From assembly GCA_035622275.1 (NCBI GenBank), contig DASPVQ010000014.1:1-64000 (forward strand): DNA of 64,000 nucleotides, given 5' to 3'. Both the position numbers and the translations under genes were made by a program. Shown piece after piece: positions 39,866-47,831 of the stretch (position 1 is its first letter; each line of letters begins with the position of its first letter). Origin of the DNA: Thermoplasmata archaeon. GTDB taxonomy: Archaea; Thermoplasmatota; Thermoplasmata; Lutacidiplasmatales; UBA184. The notes beneath the pieces are model-generated. The model was not told the origin of the DNA. It saw only the letters and a list, made by a program, of their open reading frames with translations, and did not search any database.

Positions 39866-41431
39866 GTGGCACCGGAGGCCGAGCCCACCGTCCGCGTGGC
39901 GCGGGCGCTCCTGTCGGTCGACGACAAGCAGGGCCTGGCCGACTTGGCGCGAGGACTGCTCGAGCTCGGCGTCGAGCTGTGGGCCACCGCGGGGACCCGC
40001 CGCGCGCTCGCGGAGGCCGACGTGAGCGTCGGCGCGGCCGAGGAGCTCACGGGGATCGCCGCCTGGTTCGGCGGGCGCATCAAGACCCTGCATCCCGCGC
40101 TGCTCGGCGGGATCCTCGCGCCCCGCACGGACGCCGGGCAGCGGGAGCTCGCCGAGCGGGGCCTCCGCCCGTTCGACCTGGTCGTCACCAACCTCTACCC
40201 GTTCGAGCGCCACCTCGCCGAGCCGGCGGCGGACCGGGAGGAGTTCATCGACATCGGCGGCGTGACGCTCGCCCGGGCCGCCGCGAAGAACCACGCTTGG
40301 GTGTCGGTGGTGATGGATCCGGCGGACTACCCGGGGCTGCTCGCCGAGATGCGCGCCCACGGCGGCGTAACGGCGACCACTCGGGCGCGGCTCGCGAGCG
40401 CCGCGTTCCGGCGCACGAGCGACTACGACCGCGCGATCGCCGGCGCGCTGGGGAGCGGCCCCCCCGTTCCCGACGACGGCCCGTTCCCGGAGGAGCTCGT
40501 GCTCCGCCGCGAGCCGCTGCGCCTGCGCTACGGAGAGAACCCGCATCAGCGCGCCGCGGCGTACCGGGGGGCGGGCCCGGTAGGGGCGGGCTTCCAGCCT
40601 CGGCCCTTCGCGGTCGTGAAGGGCGACGCGCTCTCCTTCACCAACCTCCTCGACGTCGACACGGCGCTCGCGATCGTCGCGGAGTTCCCGGGCCCGAGCG
40701 CGGCCGTGGTGAAGCACGCGACCCCGTGCGGCGTGGCCTCGGGCACGACGGTCCGTGAGGCCCTCGAGCGCGCGATCGAAACGGACCCGGTCGCCCGGTA
40801 CGGCTGCGCGATCGCGGTCAACCGCCCCCTCGGGCCGGACGATCCGGTCGCGCTGAAGGGGATCTTCGTCGACCTGTTCGCCGCGCCGGCGTTCGACGTC
40901 GCCGCCCTCGCCTCCCTCGGCCATCGGACGAAGCTGAAGGTCGTGCGGGCCGAACCCCCGATCGCGGGGGCGGCGGCCTGGGAAGCGAAGAGCGCGCTCG
41001 ACCGACTCCTGCTGCAGGAGGTCGACCAGCGGGAGCTCGCCCCGTCGGACTTCCGCCAGGTCACCGGGGCGCCGGTACGCCCGGAGGCCGCATGCGCCCT
41101 CGACTTCGCCTGGCGCGTGGTCCGGCACGCGAAGTCGAACGCGATCGTGCTCGCGCAGGGCGCTCGGACCGTCGGGATCGGCTCCGGCCAGCCGACGCGC
41201 GTCAAGGCGGTCGAGCTCGCCTGCGAGGTCGCCGGCGAGCGGGCGCGCGGTGCCGTGCTCGCGTCGGATGCGTTCTTCCCGTTCCCGGACGGGGTCGAGG
41301 CCGCCGGACGGGCGGGCGTGAGCGCGATCATCCAGCCCGGCGGCAGCGTCCGCGACCCCGAGGTGATCGCGGCGGCCGAGCGCTATGGGATCGCGATGTA
41401 CTTCACCGGCTGGCGGGTCTTTCGACACTAG
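39866..41431 (+). CDS. purH: Bifunctional AICAR transformylase / IMP cyclohydrolase
   Basis: Last two steps of IMP synthesis using 10-formyl-tetrahydrofolate. The ~521-residue protein has RALLSVDDKQGL and GRIKTLHPALLGGIL in the cyclohydrolase domain, VVTNLYPFE, then LRYGENPHQRAA, VVKHATPCGVASG with the catalytic histidine, and FFPFPDGVE in the transformylase. This bacterial-type fusion needs folate, whereas PurP in this window uses formate. Start GTG 39866 follows AAGGAG closely; GTG 39896 is an alternative. CTTATCTC at 39827-39834 is the probable TATA box. Confidence 0.93.
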   Translation: MAPEAEPTVRVARALLSVDDKQGLADLARGLLELGVELWATAGTRRALAEADVSVGAAEELTGIAAWFGGRIKTLHPALLGGILAPRTDAGQRELAERGLRPFDLVVTNLYPFERHLAEPAADREEFIDIGGVTLARAAAKNHAWVSVVMDPADYPGLLAEMRAHGGVTATTRARLASAAFRRTSDYDRAIAGALGSGPPVPDDGPFPEELVLRREPLRLRYGENPHQRAAAYRGAGPVGAGFQPRPFAVVKGDALSFTNLLDVDTALAIVAEFPGPSAAVVKHATPCGVASGTTVREALERAIETDPVARYGCAIAVNRPLGPDDPVALKGIFVDLFAAPAFDVAALASLGHRTKLKVVRAEPPIAGAAAWEAKSALDRLLLQEVDQRELAPSDFRQVTGAPVRPEAACALDFAWRVVRHAKSNAIVLAQGARTVGIGSGQPTRVKAVELACEVAGERARGAVLASDAFFPFPDGVEAAGRAGVSAIIQPGGSVRDPEVIAAAERYGIAMYFTGWRVFRH

Positions 41432-41777
41432 CCCCGTCGTCGGCCGCGAACAGGCGCCGCAGGATCGCGCGGAAGGCGACCGGGTCGACCGGACCGACCT
41501 CGCGGCCGCGCTCGTGCCCCTCGCTCACGAACACGTAGGTGGGGATCGAGTGGATCCCGTACGACCGGGTGACGATCGCCGCCTCGTCGACGTCCACCAT
41601 CGCGAACTTGACCCGGCCGGCGAGGCGTTCGGAGAGGTCCCGGACGATCGGCACGGTGACCCGGCACGGGACGCACCAGTCGGCGTAGAAGTCGACGACG
41701 ACCGGGAACGGCGAGCGGAGGACCTCGGCCTCGAACGTCTCGTCGTTCACCCGTACCGGGCCCGGACGCTCGGTCAC
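41403..41777 (-). CDS. trxA: Thioredoxin
   Basis: Cytoplasmic disulfide reductase of 124 residues. The active site is DFYADWCVPCRVTVP (~residues 29-43), with a CVPC rather than CGPC pair, followed by VDVDEAAIVTRSYGIHSIPTYVF containing the cis-proline. GTG start at 41777. Its 3' end overlaps purH by 29 nt. The short divergent region with mutY holds TTTAAA at about 41812-41817, which could serve both genes. A thioredoxin reductase is not in the window. Confidence 0.92.
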   Translation of the reverse strand: MTERPGPVRVNDETFEAEVLRSPFPVVVDFYADWCVPCRVTVPIVRDLSERLAGRVKFAMVDVDEAAIVTRSYGIHSIPTYVFVSEGHERGREVGPVDPVAFRAILRRLFAADDGASVERPASR

Positions 41778-41819
41778 GCCGCCTTCCTCCGCGCTTCGAG
41801 CGGGAAGGGCCCTTTAAAC

Positions 41820-42959
41820 ATGCGGTTCGTGAGGTGGCCGATCCCCGTGAGGCGCCCTGCGGCCCCGCCGCGCGCGCCGGGCCGATCCGCGGCGCTCGGC
41901 CCGGCGCTCCTCGACTGGTTCCGCACCCACCGGCGCGCGCTTCCGTGGCGGGCCGGTCGCGATCCGTACCGCATCTGGGTCGCCGAGGCGCTGCTGCAGC
42001 AGACGCGGGTGGCGCAGGCGACGCGCTATTTCGAGCGGTTCGTCGCACGGTTCCCGAACGTGCGCGCGCTCGCGCGCGCGCCGCTCGCGGACGTGCTGAA
42101 GGCCTGGCAGGGCGCGGGCTACTATGCGCGGGCACGTCACCTCCATGCGGCGGCCCAGCAGCTTGCCGTCGAGGCGGGAGGACGCCTCCCCCACGACGTC
42201 GCGTCGCTCGAGCGCTTGCCCGGGATCGGGCCGTACATGGCCCGTGCGATCGCGAGCCTCGCCTTCGATGCGCCGGTCCTCGCCGTCGAGGCCAACGGGC
42301 TGCGCGTCGCCGCCCGCTGGACCCGCGAGGCCGGAGACCCGAGGACCCCCAGGGTCCGGGCGCGGCTGGAGCGCGCCCTGGAGGCGGCCCGGCCGCCGGG
42401 TCCCGCCGGAACGTTCAACGAGGCGCTCATGGAACTCGGCGAGACGGTCTGCCTTCCGATCGCTCCGGGCTGCGACGCCTGCCCCGTCTCCTTCGGGTGC
42501 CGGGCCTTTCGGGAGACCGATGCGCCGGCGCGCTACCCGCGCCGCCGGCGGGCGGCGAGGCGCCCGCATGTCCGCGCGGCGGTCGTCGTCCTGCGCGACC
42601 GGGGACGCTGGCTGGTGCAGCGGCGGCCCGAGGCGGGTCTTCTCGGCGGGCTGTGGGAGTTTCCCGGCGGGAAGATCGCTCCCGGCGAGGCCCCGGGTGC
42701 GGCGGCGCGGCGCGAGCTGCGCGAGGAGACCGGACTGGCGGTCCGCGAGCTGCGGCGGGCCGGGGTCGTGCGCCACGCCTACAGCCACTTCACGGTCGAG
42801 CTCCACGTTTTCGAGGGACGACGTGCCGGGGGCCGCGGCCGGAGGATGGGCGAGGACCGCCGCTGGGTGTCCCCGAGCGAGCTGTTCGCCCTCCCGATCC
42901 CGAAGGCGACCGAGAAGATCGCGCGGCGGCTCGCGCCGGGTACAGCTTCCCGGGGTTGA
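41820..42959 (+). CDS. mutY: A/G-specific adenine glycosylase MutY with C-terminal Nudix domain
   Basis: Removes adenine mispaired with 8-oxoguanine. The 379-residue protein has PWRAGRDPYRIWVAEALLQQTRV with the catalytic glutamate, WQGAGYYARARHLH, LPGIGPYMARAIAS (HhH) and the 4Fe-4S motif C-x6-C-x2-C-x5-C near residue 215-231. The usual catalytic aspartate of LDGNV is a glutamate here (VEANG). From ~245 a Nudix-type domain recognises 8-oxoG (LWEFPGGKIAPGE, RRELREETGL). ATG 41820 is the first start; GTG 41847 would suit a shared TATA box better. Confidence 0.9.
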   Translation: MRFVRWPIPVRRPAAPPRAPGRSAALGPALLDWFRTHRRALPWRAGRDPYRIWVAEALLQQTRVAQATRYFERFVARFPNVRALARAPLADVLKAWQGAGYYARARHLHAAAQQLAVEAGGRLPHDVASLERLPGIGPYMARAIASLAFDAPVLAVEANGLRVAARWTREAGDPRTPRVRARLERALEAARPPGPAGTFNEALMELGETVCLPIAPGCDACPVSFGCRAFRETDAPARYPRRRRAARRPHVRAAVVVLRDRGRWLVQRRPEAGLLGGLWEFPGGKIAPGEAPGAAARRELREETGLAVRELRRAGVVRHAYSHFTVELHVFEGRRAGGRGRRMGEDRRWVSPSELFALPIPKATEKIARRLAPGTASRG

Positions 42960-44295
42960 GGATCCCCGCCGGGTCGCACGCCCGCTTGATCGCTCGCAGC
43001 ACGGCGAGTCCCGGCGCCCCGACCTCCTCCGTCAGGAACGGCGCCTTCAGCACCCCGATCCCGTGCTCGGCGCTGATCGTGCCGCCGAGCGCGAGCGACG
43101 CGCGCAGCAAGTCGGCCCGGATCCGGCGAGCGGCCGCGGAGCGCGGATCGACCACGAAATTCGGATGGAGGCTCCCTTCGCCGAGGTGGCCGAACAGGTA
43201 GACCGGCACCGCTTCCCGCCTCGCGATCCTTCGGATCGTCGCGCAGAGCCGGTCGATCGCTCGGAGCGGCACCGCCACGTCCTCGCGGAGGCGCTCCCCC
43301 ACCCGGCGATCGAGCGCCACGCTTGCGCGGCCCCGCAGGTCCCACAGGCGGTCGGAGTCCGCGTAGCGGACCGGGGGTCCGACGACGCCCGCCCCCCGAG
43401 CGACGCGCAGCACTCGATCCTCGCGAACGGTCGCCTCCTCGGGATCGCCCGCCTCGATCTCGAGCAAGAGGCCAGCGGAGCCGCAGCCCAGGGACGTCGG
43501 TAACAGGCCGAGCGACGCGCAGCAATCGGGATCGAGGTACTCGATCGCGCTGAGCCCCGTGCCCGGCGCGGACGCGAGCGCGATCGCCACGCGGCCGAGC
43601 GACGCCGACTCGGTCATCGGCACCGCGAACCCGCGCCGCACGGGAGGTCGCGCGGCGAGCCGCACCGTGATCTCGGTCGCGATCCCCAGGGTGCCCTCGC
43701 TACCGACGAACACCGAGAGCAGGTCGGGGCCGACCGACCGTTTGGCGGCGAGCGAGCCCCAGCGGGTGCGGGTCCCCGTCCCGAGCACGAGATCGACCGC
43801 ACGGATCCAGGTCCGGGTGGGGCCGTAGCGGAATGATCGGGGTCCCGAGGCGTTCGTCGCGACGTTCCCGCCGAGGGTGGAGGCGGCCCAGGAACCCGGG
43901 TTGGGCGGGAAGAACAGATGGTGGGACGCGAGCGCACGCTGCAGCGTTCGGTTGGGGGTACCGGGACCCGCGCGCGCCCATCGCCCGATGGGATCGATCT
44001 CCCGGATCTCATTCCAGGCCGCGAGGTCGACGACGATCCCGCCCCGAACGGGGACGGACTCGCCATCCAGCGAGGTCCCGGCCCCGCGGGCGACGACCGG
44101 AATGCGGCGGACCGCCGCCCAGCGGACGGCGACGGCGAGATCGTCGGCGTCGCGCGGCCGGAAGACCACGGAGGGCCGGCCGACGACGTGAGAGCCGTCC
44201 CGCCCGCATCGCTCTAGGTCCGCGGGGTCCGCGGAGACCTCGCCGCGGACGACCCGGGCGAGCGAAGCCGTTCGGGGGTCCACGGGGGCGCACAC
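42790..44295 (-). CDS. FAD-linked 2-hydroxyacid oxidase (GlcD/D-lactate dehydrogenase type)
   Basis: Oxidises glycolate, D-lactate or a similar 2-hydroxyacid. The 501-residue protein has the FAD (PCMH) loops VARGAGTSLDGESVP and STLGGNVATNASG, SVFVGSEGTLGIATEI, YLFGHLGEGSLHPNFV, ISAEHGIGVLKAPF and the closing ACDPAGILNPGKLYP. Homologues end there, but this frame runs on for about 47 Arg/Ser/Gly-rich residues antisense to the Nudix domain of mutY, a 170-nt tail-to-tail overlap. GTG 44295 is the first possible start after an in-frame TAA. Partner subunits GlcE and GlcF are absent. Confidence 0.87.
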   Translation of the reverse strand: MCAPVDPRTASLARVVRGEVSADPADLERCGRDGSHVVGRPSVVFRPRDADDLAVAVRWAAVRRIPVVARGAGTSLDGESVPVRGGIVVDLAAWNEIREIDPIGRWARAGPGTPNRTLQRALASHHLFFPPNPGSWAASTLGGNVATNASGPRSFRYGPTRTWIRAVDLVLGTGTRTRWGSLAAKRSVGPDLLSVFVGSEGTLGIATEITVRLAARPPVRRGFAVPMTESASLGRVAIALASAPGTGLSAIEYLDPDCCASLGLLPTSLGCGSAGLLLEIEAGDPEEATVREDRVLRVARGAGVVGPPVRYADSDRLWDLRGRASVALDRRVGERLREDVAVPLRAIDRLCATIRRIARREAVPVYLFGHLGEGSLHPNFVVDPRSAAARRIRADLLRASLALGGTISAEHGIGVLKAPFLTEEVGAPGLAVLRAIKRACDPAGILNPGKLYPARAAARSSRSPSGSGGRTARSGTPSGGPRPSSGRGPRHVVPRKRGARP

Positions 44296-44393
44296 CGCCG
44301 CAGGGGCTTACGCCTGGCGCCGGCCCCACCACGACCGGGACCCCCCCCTCGGAGGCTCCGGGCGCCCCCACCCTCCATCGTCCGGGGGACTGG

Positions 44394-44405
44394 ATAACTA
44401 TATAG
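44394..44405. promoter_or_regulatory. Strong symmetric TATA element in a 265-nt gap
   Basis: TAACTATATAGT is the best TATA-like sequence in the region. It is 105 nt from the GlcD start and 160 nt from the zinc-ribbon start, too far for a leaderless transcript of either. A weaker TCTTTTG box 27 nt before 44561 better explains the latter. It may give glcD a ~75-nt leader or drive a small RNA. Confidence 0.45.
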
Positions 44406-44560
44406 TCGGCCGCTGTTTTCCGTTCGTTGGCCTCGGGCATCGGTGGCGGCGGGCTCTTGGTGGCACCGTCCAAGAGACCTGGAGACGCCCCACCGGTGCC
44501 TTCCCTGTCGCTTCCTTTCGGACGATAGGTTCTTTTGACGAACGCGGCAGGTCCGCGACG

Positions 44561-45286
44561 ATGGCGGGTCTGTTCGGTCCCTCGGACGAGGATCTCGAGC
44601 GCCTGCGCTCCGCCGTCCAGTCGCTCGGCACCACCAGCGTGCCCGGGCTCGCGGCCGCGCTGTCCTGGAGGGAGCACAAGACCCAGCGCGTCCTCGCCCA
44701 CGAGCTCGCCCGTCCGGGCACCCTGGTCGCCTACGACCCCGGCCGCCGCGCCGTCCGCTGGGCGAGGCCGCTGTTCGTCCCGCCCGTGCCGGCGCCCGCG
44801 ACCTCCGAGCCCCGGCCCGCCGAGCGCGCGCCCCGGCTTCCCGGCGCCCCCGGCCCGGTGCTGACCCCCGCGGGCCTCAAGAGCCTGTGTCCCAGCTGCC
44901 ACGTGCCACTCCAGTCCACCGGGACCGCGAGCCTCGCGGTCTGTCCGAGCTGCGGCCGGCTCTCCTCCGCGCGGATCGCGGCGGCCGGCGAGACCGCCAC
45001 CGCGCCGTACCGCGCCCCGACCCCGGAACCGCGCGCGACCGCGCCGCCGGCGTCGGCGATCGACGGCGCGGCGCCGGCCGCGGCCCTCGGTGACCGTCGG
45101 GCCCAGGAGATGTTCGCGGCCTGGGTGACCGCCCAGCCGATCCCGTGTCCGAAGTGCCGCACGCCGCTGCGGCACCGGGGCGTGAGCGAGTACACCTGCC
45201 CGTCGTGCGGGCAGATGGTGCGCTTCCCGACCGCGGCCGCCGTCGCGGGTGCCGCGAGCGCGCCGCCCCCGAGCCCGGCCGCCTAG
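44561..45286 (+). CDS. Winged-helix protein with two zinc ribbons
   Basis: The 241-residue protein has an N-terminal helix-turn-helix-like domain (DEDLERLRSAVQSL, SVPGLAAALSWREHKTQRVL), a Pro/Ala linker, then zinc ribbon 1 (LCPSCHVPL ... VCPSCGRL, ~107-133), a second linker, and zinc ribbon 2 (PCPKCRTPL ... TCPSCGQM, ~195-221). It is probably a nucleic-acid-binding regulator. The ATG at 44561 has a TCTTTTG box 27 nt upstream. Its end overlaps convergent hutH by 4 nt. No described family is recognised. Confidence 0.72.
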   Translation: MAGLFGPSDEDLERLRSAVQSLGTTSVPGLAAALSWREHKTQRVLAHELARPGTLVAYDPGRRAVRWARPLFVPPVPAPATSEPRPAERAPRLPGAPGPVLTPAGLKSLCPSCHVPLQSTGTASLAVCPSCGRLSSARIAAAGETATAPYRAPTPEPRATAPPASAIDGAAPAAALGDRRAQEMFAAWVTAQPIPCPKCRTPLRHRGVSEYTCPSCGQMVRFPTAAAVAGAASAPPPSPAA

Positions 45287-46809
45287 AACGGCACGGCCGC
45301 GCGCACCGCGCCCACGAGCTCCCCGCTCGCGATCCCCCCGGCCACCCGTTCGATATCGTCGGAGAGGCTGCGATCCGCGGCGAGCGCCGCGACCCGGGCG
45401 CGGAGGGCGCGGAGCGCGGCTTCGCTACCGACGCCGCCGCTCTTCGGCCGACGATGCTCGAGCGCCTCGCCGGCCACCAGCCACTCCACCGCGACCACCC
45501 GGTGGCTGTTCGCCAGTATCCGCCGCAGCTTGGCACCGGCCCAGGGCCCCATGCTGACGAAGTCCTCCTGGTCGGCGGACGTCGGCAGGCTGCCGACGCT
45601 GGCGGGGTGCGCGAGCGTCGCGTTCTCGTTGACGAGCGCCGCGGCGAGGTACTGCGGGATCATGAAGCCGGAGCTGGCGCCGGGCTCCGGCGCGAGGAAC
45701 GCCGTGAGACCGCGGTTCAGCGCGGGATGGAGGAGCCGTGCGATCCGCCGCTCGGAGAACGCGGCGAGGTAGGCGGTGCCGACGCCGAGGGTGTCGAGCG
45801 CGAGCGCGAGCGGCTGGCCGTGGAAGTTCCCGCCGTTGATGAACTCCTCCCCGAAGACCACGGGATTGTCGGTGACCGCGTTCAGCTCCGGCCCCACGAT
45901 CCGTTCGGCGAAATCGATCGCGAGGCGCACCGCCGCGAGCACCTGCGGAACGCAGCGGAGGGTGTAGGCGTCCTGGCCGGCCCAGGTACGCCGCGCGACG
46001 GCGAGCGACGAGCCCGCGAGCAGCTGCCGCAGGGCCCCGGCGACCCAGCGCTGCTCCGGCGAGTTCCGCACCTCCCCGAGACGGTCGTCGAGCGGGCCGG
46101 GTTCGGCTTCGAGGGCGTCGAACGAGAGCGCGACCGCGACCAGCGCCGCATCGAGGAGCCGCCGGGCGTCCTCCACCGCGAGGGCCAGGTAGGCCGCCAT
46201 CAGCGAGGTGCCGTTGAGCAGGGCGACCCCTTCCTTGGCGGCGAGCTCGAGCGGAGCGATCCCCTCGGCGGCGAGGACATCTCGGGCCGGTCGCCGGGCG
46301 CCCGTGCCGGGGTCCACGAACGATCCCTCGCCGGTGAGCGCCAGCGCAAGGTGGGCGAGCGGGGCGAGGTCCCCGGAGGCGCCGACGCTCCCCTGCTCGG
46401 GCACCCACGGGACCAGACCGCGGTTCAGCACCGCGACCAGGCGGTCGAGGAGCTCCGGCCGCACGCCGGAGTGCCCGCGCGCGAGCGAGTTGAGGCGCAG
46501 GAGGACCAGGCCCCGCACGAGATCGGAGGGCAGGGCGGGCCCGGTGCCGCTCGCGTGGCTGCGGACCAGGGAGGCCTGGATCTCGCGCGACTTCTCCACC
46601 GGCACGGCCTGGTGCGAGAGCCCGCCGAAGCCGGTGGTCACGCCGTAGACCGCCCGCGATTGGGCGATCGCGCGTTCGACCGCCGCGCGGCTCGCGTCGC
46701 AGGCGGCCCGCGCCGAGGGCGCGACCGCGACCGGCACCGCGCCGCGGACGATCGCGACGAACTGCTCCCGGCCCAGGCTCCGTCCGTCGAGCGCGACGGT
46801 CCCGGTCAC
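45283..46809 (-). CDS. hutH: Histidine ammonia-lyase
   Basis: First step of histidine degradation: histidine to urocanate plus ammonia with the MIO prosthetic group. The 508-residue protein has YGVTTGFGGLSHQAVP, LLRLNSLARGHSGV, and the MIO-forming Ala-Ser-Gly in GSVGASGDLAPLAHLAL (~residue 145); ALNGTSLMAAYLAL and GGNFHGQPLALALD follow. The GTG start at 46809 has GGGAGGT about 8 nt upstream. It lies 46 nt behind sodN on the same strand, so it could be read from the sodN promoter. Confidence 0.94.
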   Translation of the reverse strand: MTGTVALDGRSLGREQFVAIVRGAVPVAVAPSARAACDASRAAVERAIAQSRAVYGVTTGFGGLSHQAVPVEKSREIQASLVRSHASGTGPALPSDLVRGLVLLRLNSLARGHSGVRPELLDRLVAVLNRGLVPWVPEQGSVGASGDLAPLAHLALALTGEGSFVDPGTGARRPARDVLAAEGIAPLELAAKEGVALLNGTSLMAAYLALAVEDARRLLDAALVAVALSFDALEAEPGPLDDRLGEVRNSPEQRWVAGALRQLLAGSSLAVARRTWAGQDAYTLRCVPQVLAAVRLAIDFAERIVGPELNAVTDNPVVFGEEFINGGNFHGQPLALALDTLGVGTAYLAAFSERRIARLLHPALNRGLTAFLAPEPGASSGFMIPQYLAAALVNENATLAHPASVGSLPTSADQEDFVSMGPWAGAKLRRILANSHRVVAVEWLVAGEALEHRRPKSGGVGSEAALRALRARVAALAADRSLSDDIERVAGGIASGELVGAVRAAVPF

Positions 46810-46855
46810 GGCCAGGACCTCCCGGCCGACGGCCGATGCGGCACCCGAGCGGACC

Positions 46856-47383
46856 CTAGGCCGGAACGACGAGCTCGCCGCCGGCCTTCTGCATCGACGG
46901 CACCCGACGGGTCTTCGAGCCCTTCGTTTGCCAGAAGACCTCCGCGAACTCCTGGACGAGCTTGAGCAGGTCCTGGGCGTCCGCGAGGTTCGTGCCCTGG
47001 CGCGCCTTCGACGCGCCCTTCATGATCCGCCAGACGAGGTCGTGAACCTGCGGGAACTGCTTGGCATGGTCCGGCGTGAAGTAGTCGCCCCAGATCACGC
47101 GGATCTCGCCCTTCACGCGCTCGGCATGCGTCTCCTTGACCGAGGTGTACCGGGCGAGCTTCGACATGAACTCCTTGCGGTCCTCGGGCTTCGCGTCCAT
47201 CGCGGGGGGCGTCGATTCCGCGATCAGCTGATCCATCCGAACGACGGTGAGCGCCGCGATCTGCGCCTCGTGCGGGTCGTAAATACCGCACGGAATGTCG
47301 CAGTGGGCGTAGACCGTGCGCGGCGGATGCACGAGGTCCCAGAGGCGTTCGACCAGAGCGAGCGAGGGAGCGCGGGCGGACAT
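46856..47383 (-). CDS. sodN: Nickel-containing superoxide dismutase (precursor)
   Basis: Removes superoxide with a Ni centre held by the N-terminal hook. The 175-residue precursor has a leader of about 26 residues, then HCDIPCGIYDPHEAQ: His1, Cys2 and Cys6 (mature numbering) are the nickel ligands. The rest is the helical body (MDQLIAES, FTPDHAKQFPQVHDLVW). The leader must be cleaved to expose His1, and the matching protease SodX is encoded divergently 76 nt away. CTTTAT is centred 27 nt before the ATG. A C-terminal extension of ~25 residues is present. Confidence 0.93.
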   Translation of the reverse strand: MSARAPSLALVERLWDLVHPPRTVYAHCDIPCGIYDPHEAQIAALTVVRMDQLIAESTPPAMDAKPEDRKEFMSKLARYTSVKETHAERVKGEIRVIWGDYFTPDHAKQFPQVHDLVWRIMKGASKARQGTNLADAQDLLKLVQEFAEVFWQTKGSKTRRVPSMQKAGGELVVPA

Positions 47384-47406
47384 GGCGGGGCAGGCTCGGG
47401 GAGGCC

Positions 47407-47413
47407 GATAAAG
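47407..47413 (-). promoter_or_regulatory. TATA box between sodN and sodX
   Basis: CTTTATC on the leftward strand, 27 nt before the sodN ATG. The opposite strand reads GATAAAG and could start a sodX transcript near 47437. Confidence 0.5.
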
Positions 47414-47458
47414 GTGCCGGCGCGGACCTCGCCACTCCGCCGTTGGAGGAGCCGGCGG

Positions 47459-47770
47459 GTGGTCGTCGCGGACGAGAGCATGCGCCCCACGCTCCGGCCC
47501 GGAGACCGACTGCTGCTCGATCCCCGCGCCTACCGGTCCGCGCCCCCGCGGGTCGGGGACGTCGTCGTGCTCGTCGACCCAGCGGCACGCGAGCGCTGGT
47601 TGATCAAGCGCGTCGCGGCGTACGATCCCGCGACCGAGCTCGTGGACGTGCGCGGCGACGCGGGCGAGCGGGCCCGGGACAGCCGGCGGTTCGGCCCGGT
47701 ACCCCGCCGCGCGCTCGTCGGTCGCGCCTACCGCCTCTACTTCCCGCCGGACCGCCGCCGGGAGCTGTAA
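47459..47770 (+). CDS. sodX: Nickel-type superoxide dismutase maturation protease
   Basis: S24/S26-type peptidase that trims the sodN leader to free His1. The 103-residue protein has the serine in DESMRPTLRPGDRLLLDP (catalytic Ser at about residue 7) and the lysine in WLIKRVAAYDP, the Ser/Lys dyad. GTG 47459 has GGAGGAG about 7 nt upstream; an in-frame GTG at 47414 would add 15 basic residues. Divergent from sodN with 75 nt between starts, the usual sodN-sodX partnership. Confidence 0.88.
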   Translation: MVVADESMRPTLRPGDRLLLDPRAYRSAPPRVGDVVVLVDPAARERWLIKRVAAYDPATELVDVRGDAGERARDSRRFGPVPRRALVGRAYRLYFPPDRRREL

Positions 47771-47831
47771 GGCCCCGTCGCTCGGGGTCTCGTCGCGCAA
47801 CCATTATCCGATGGGGGGAACTGCCACATCG

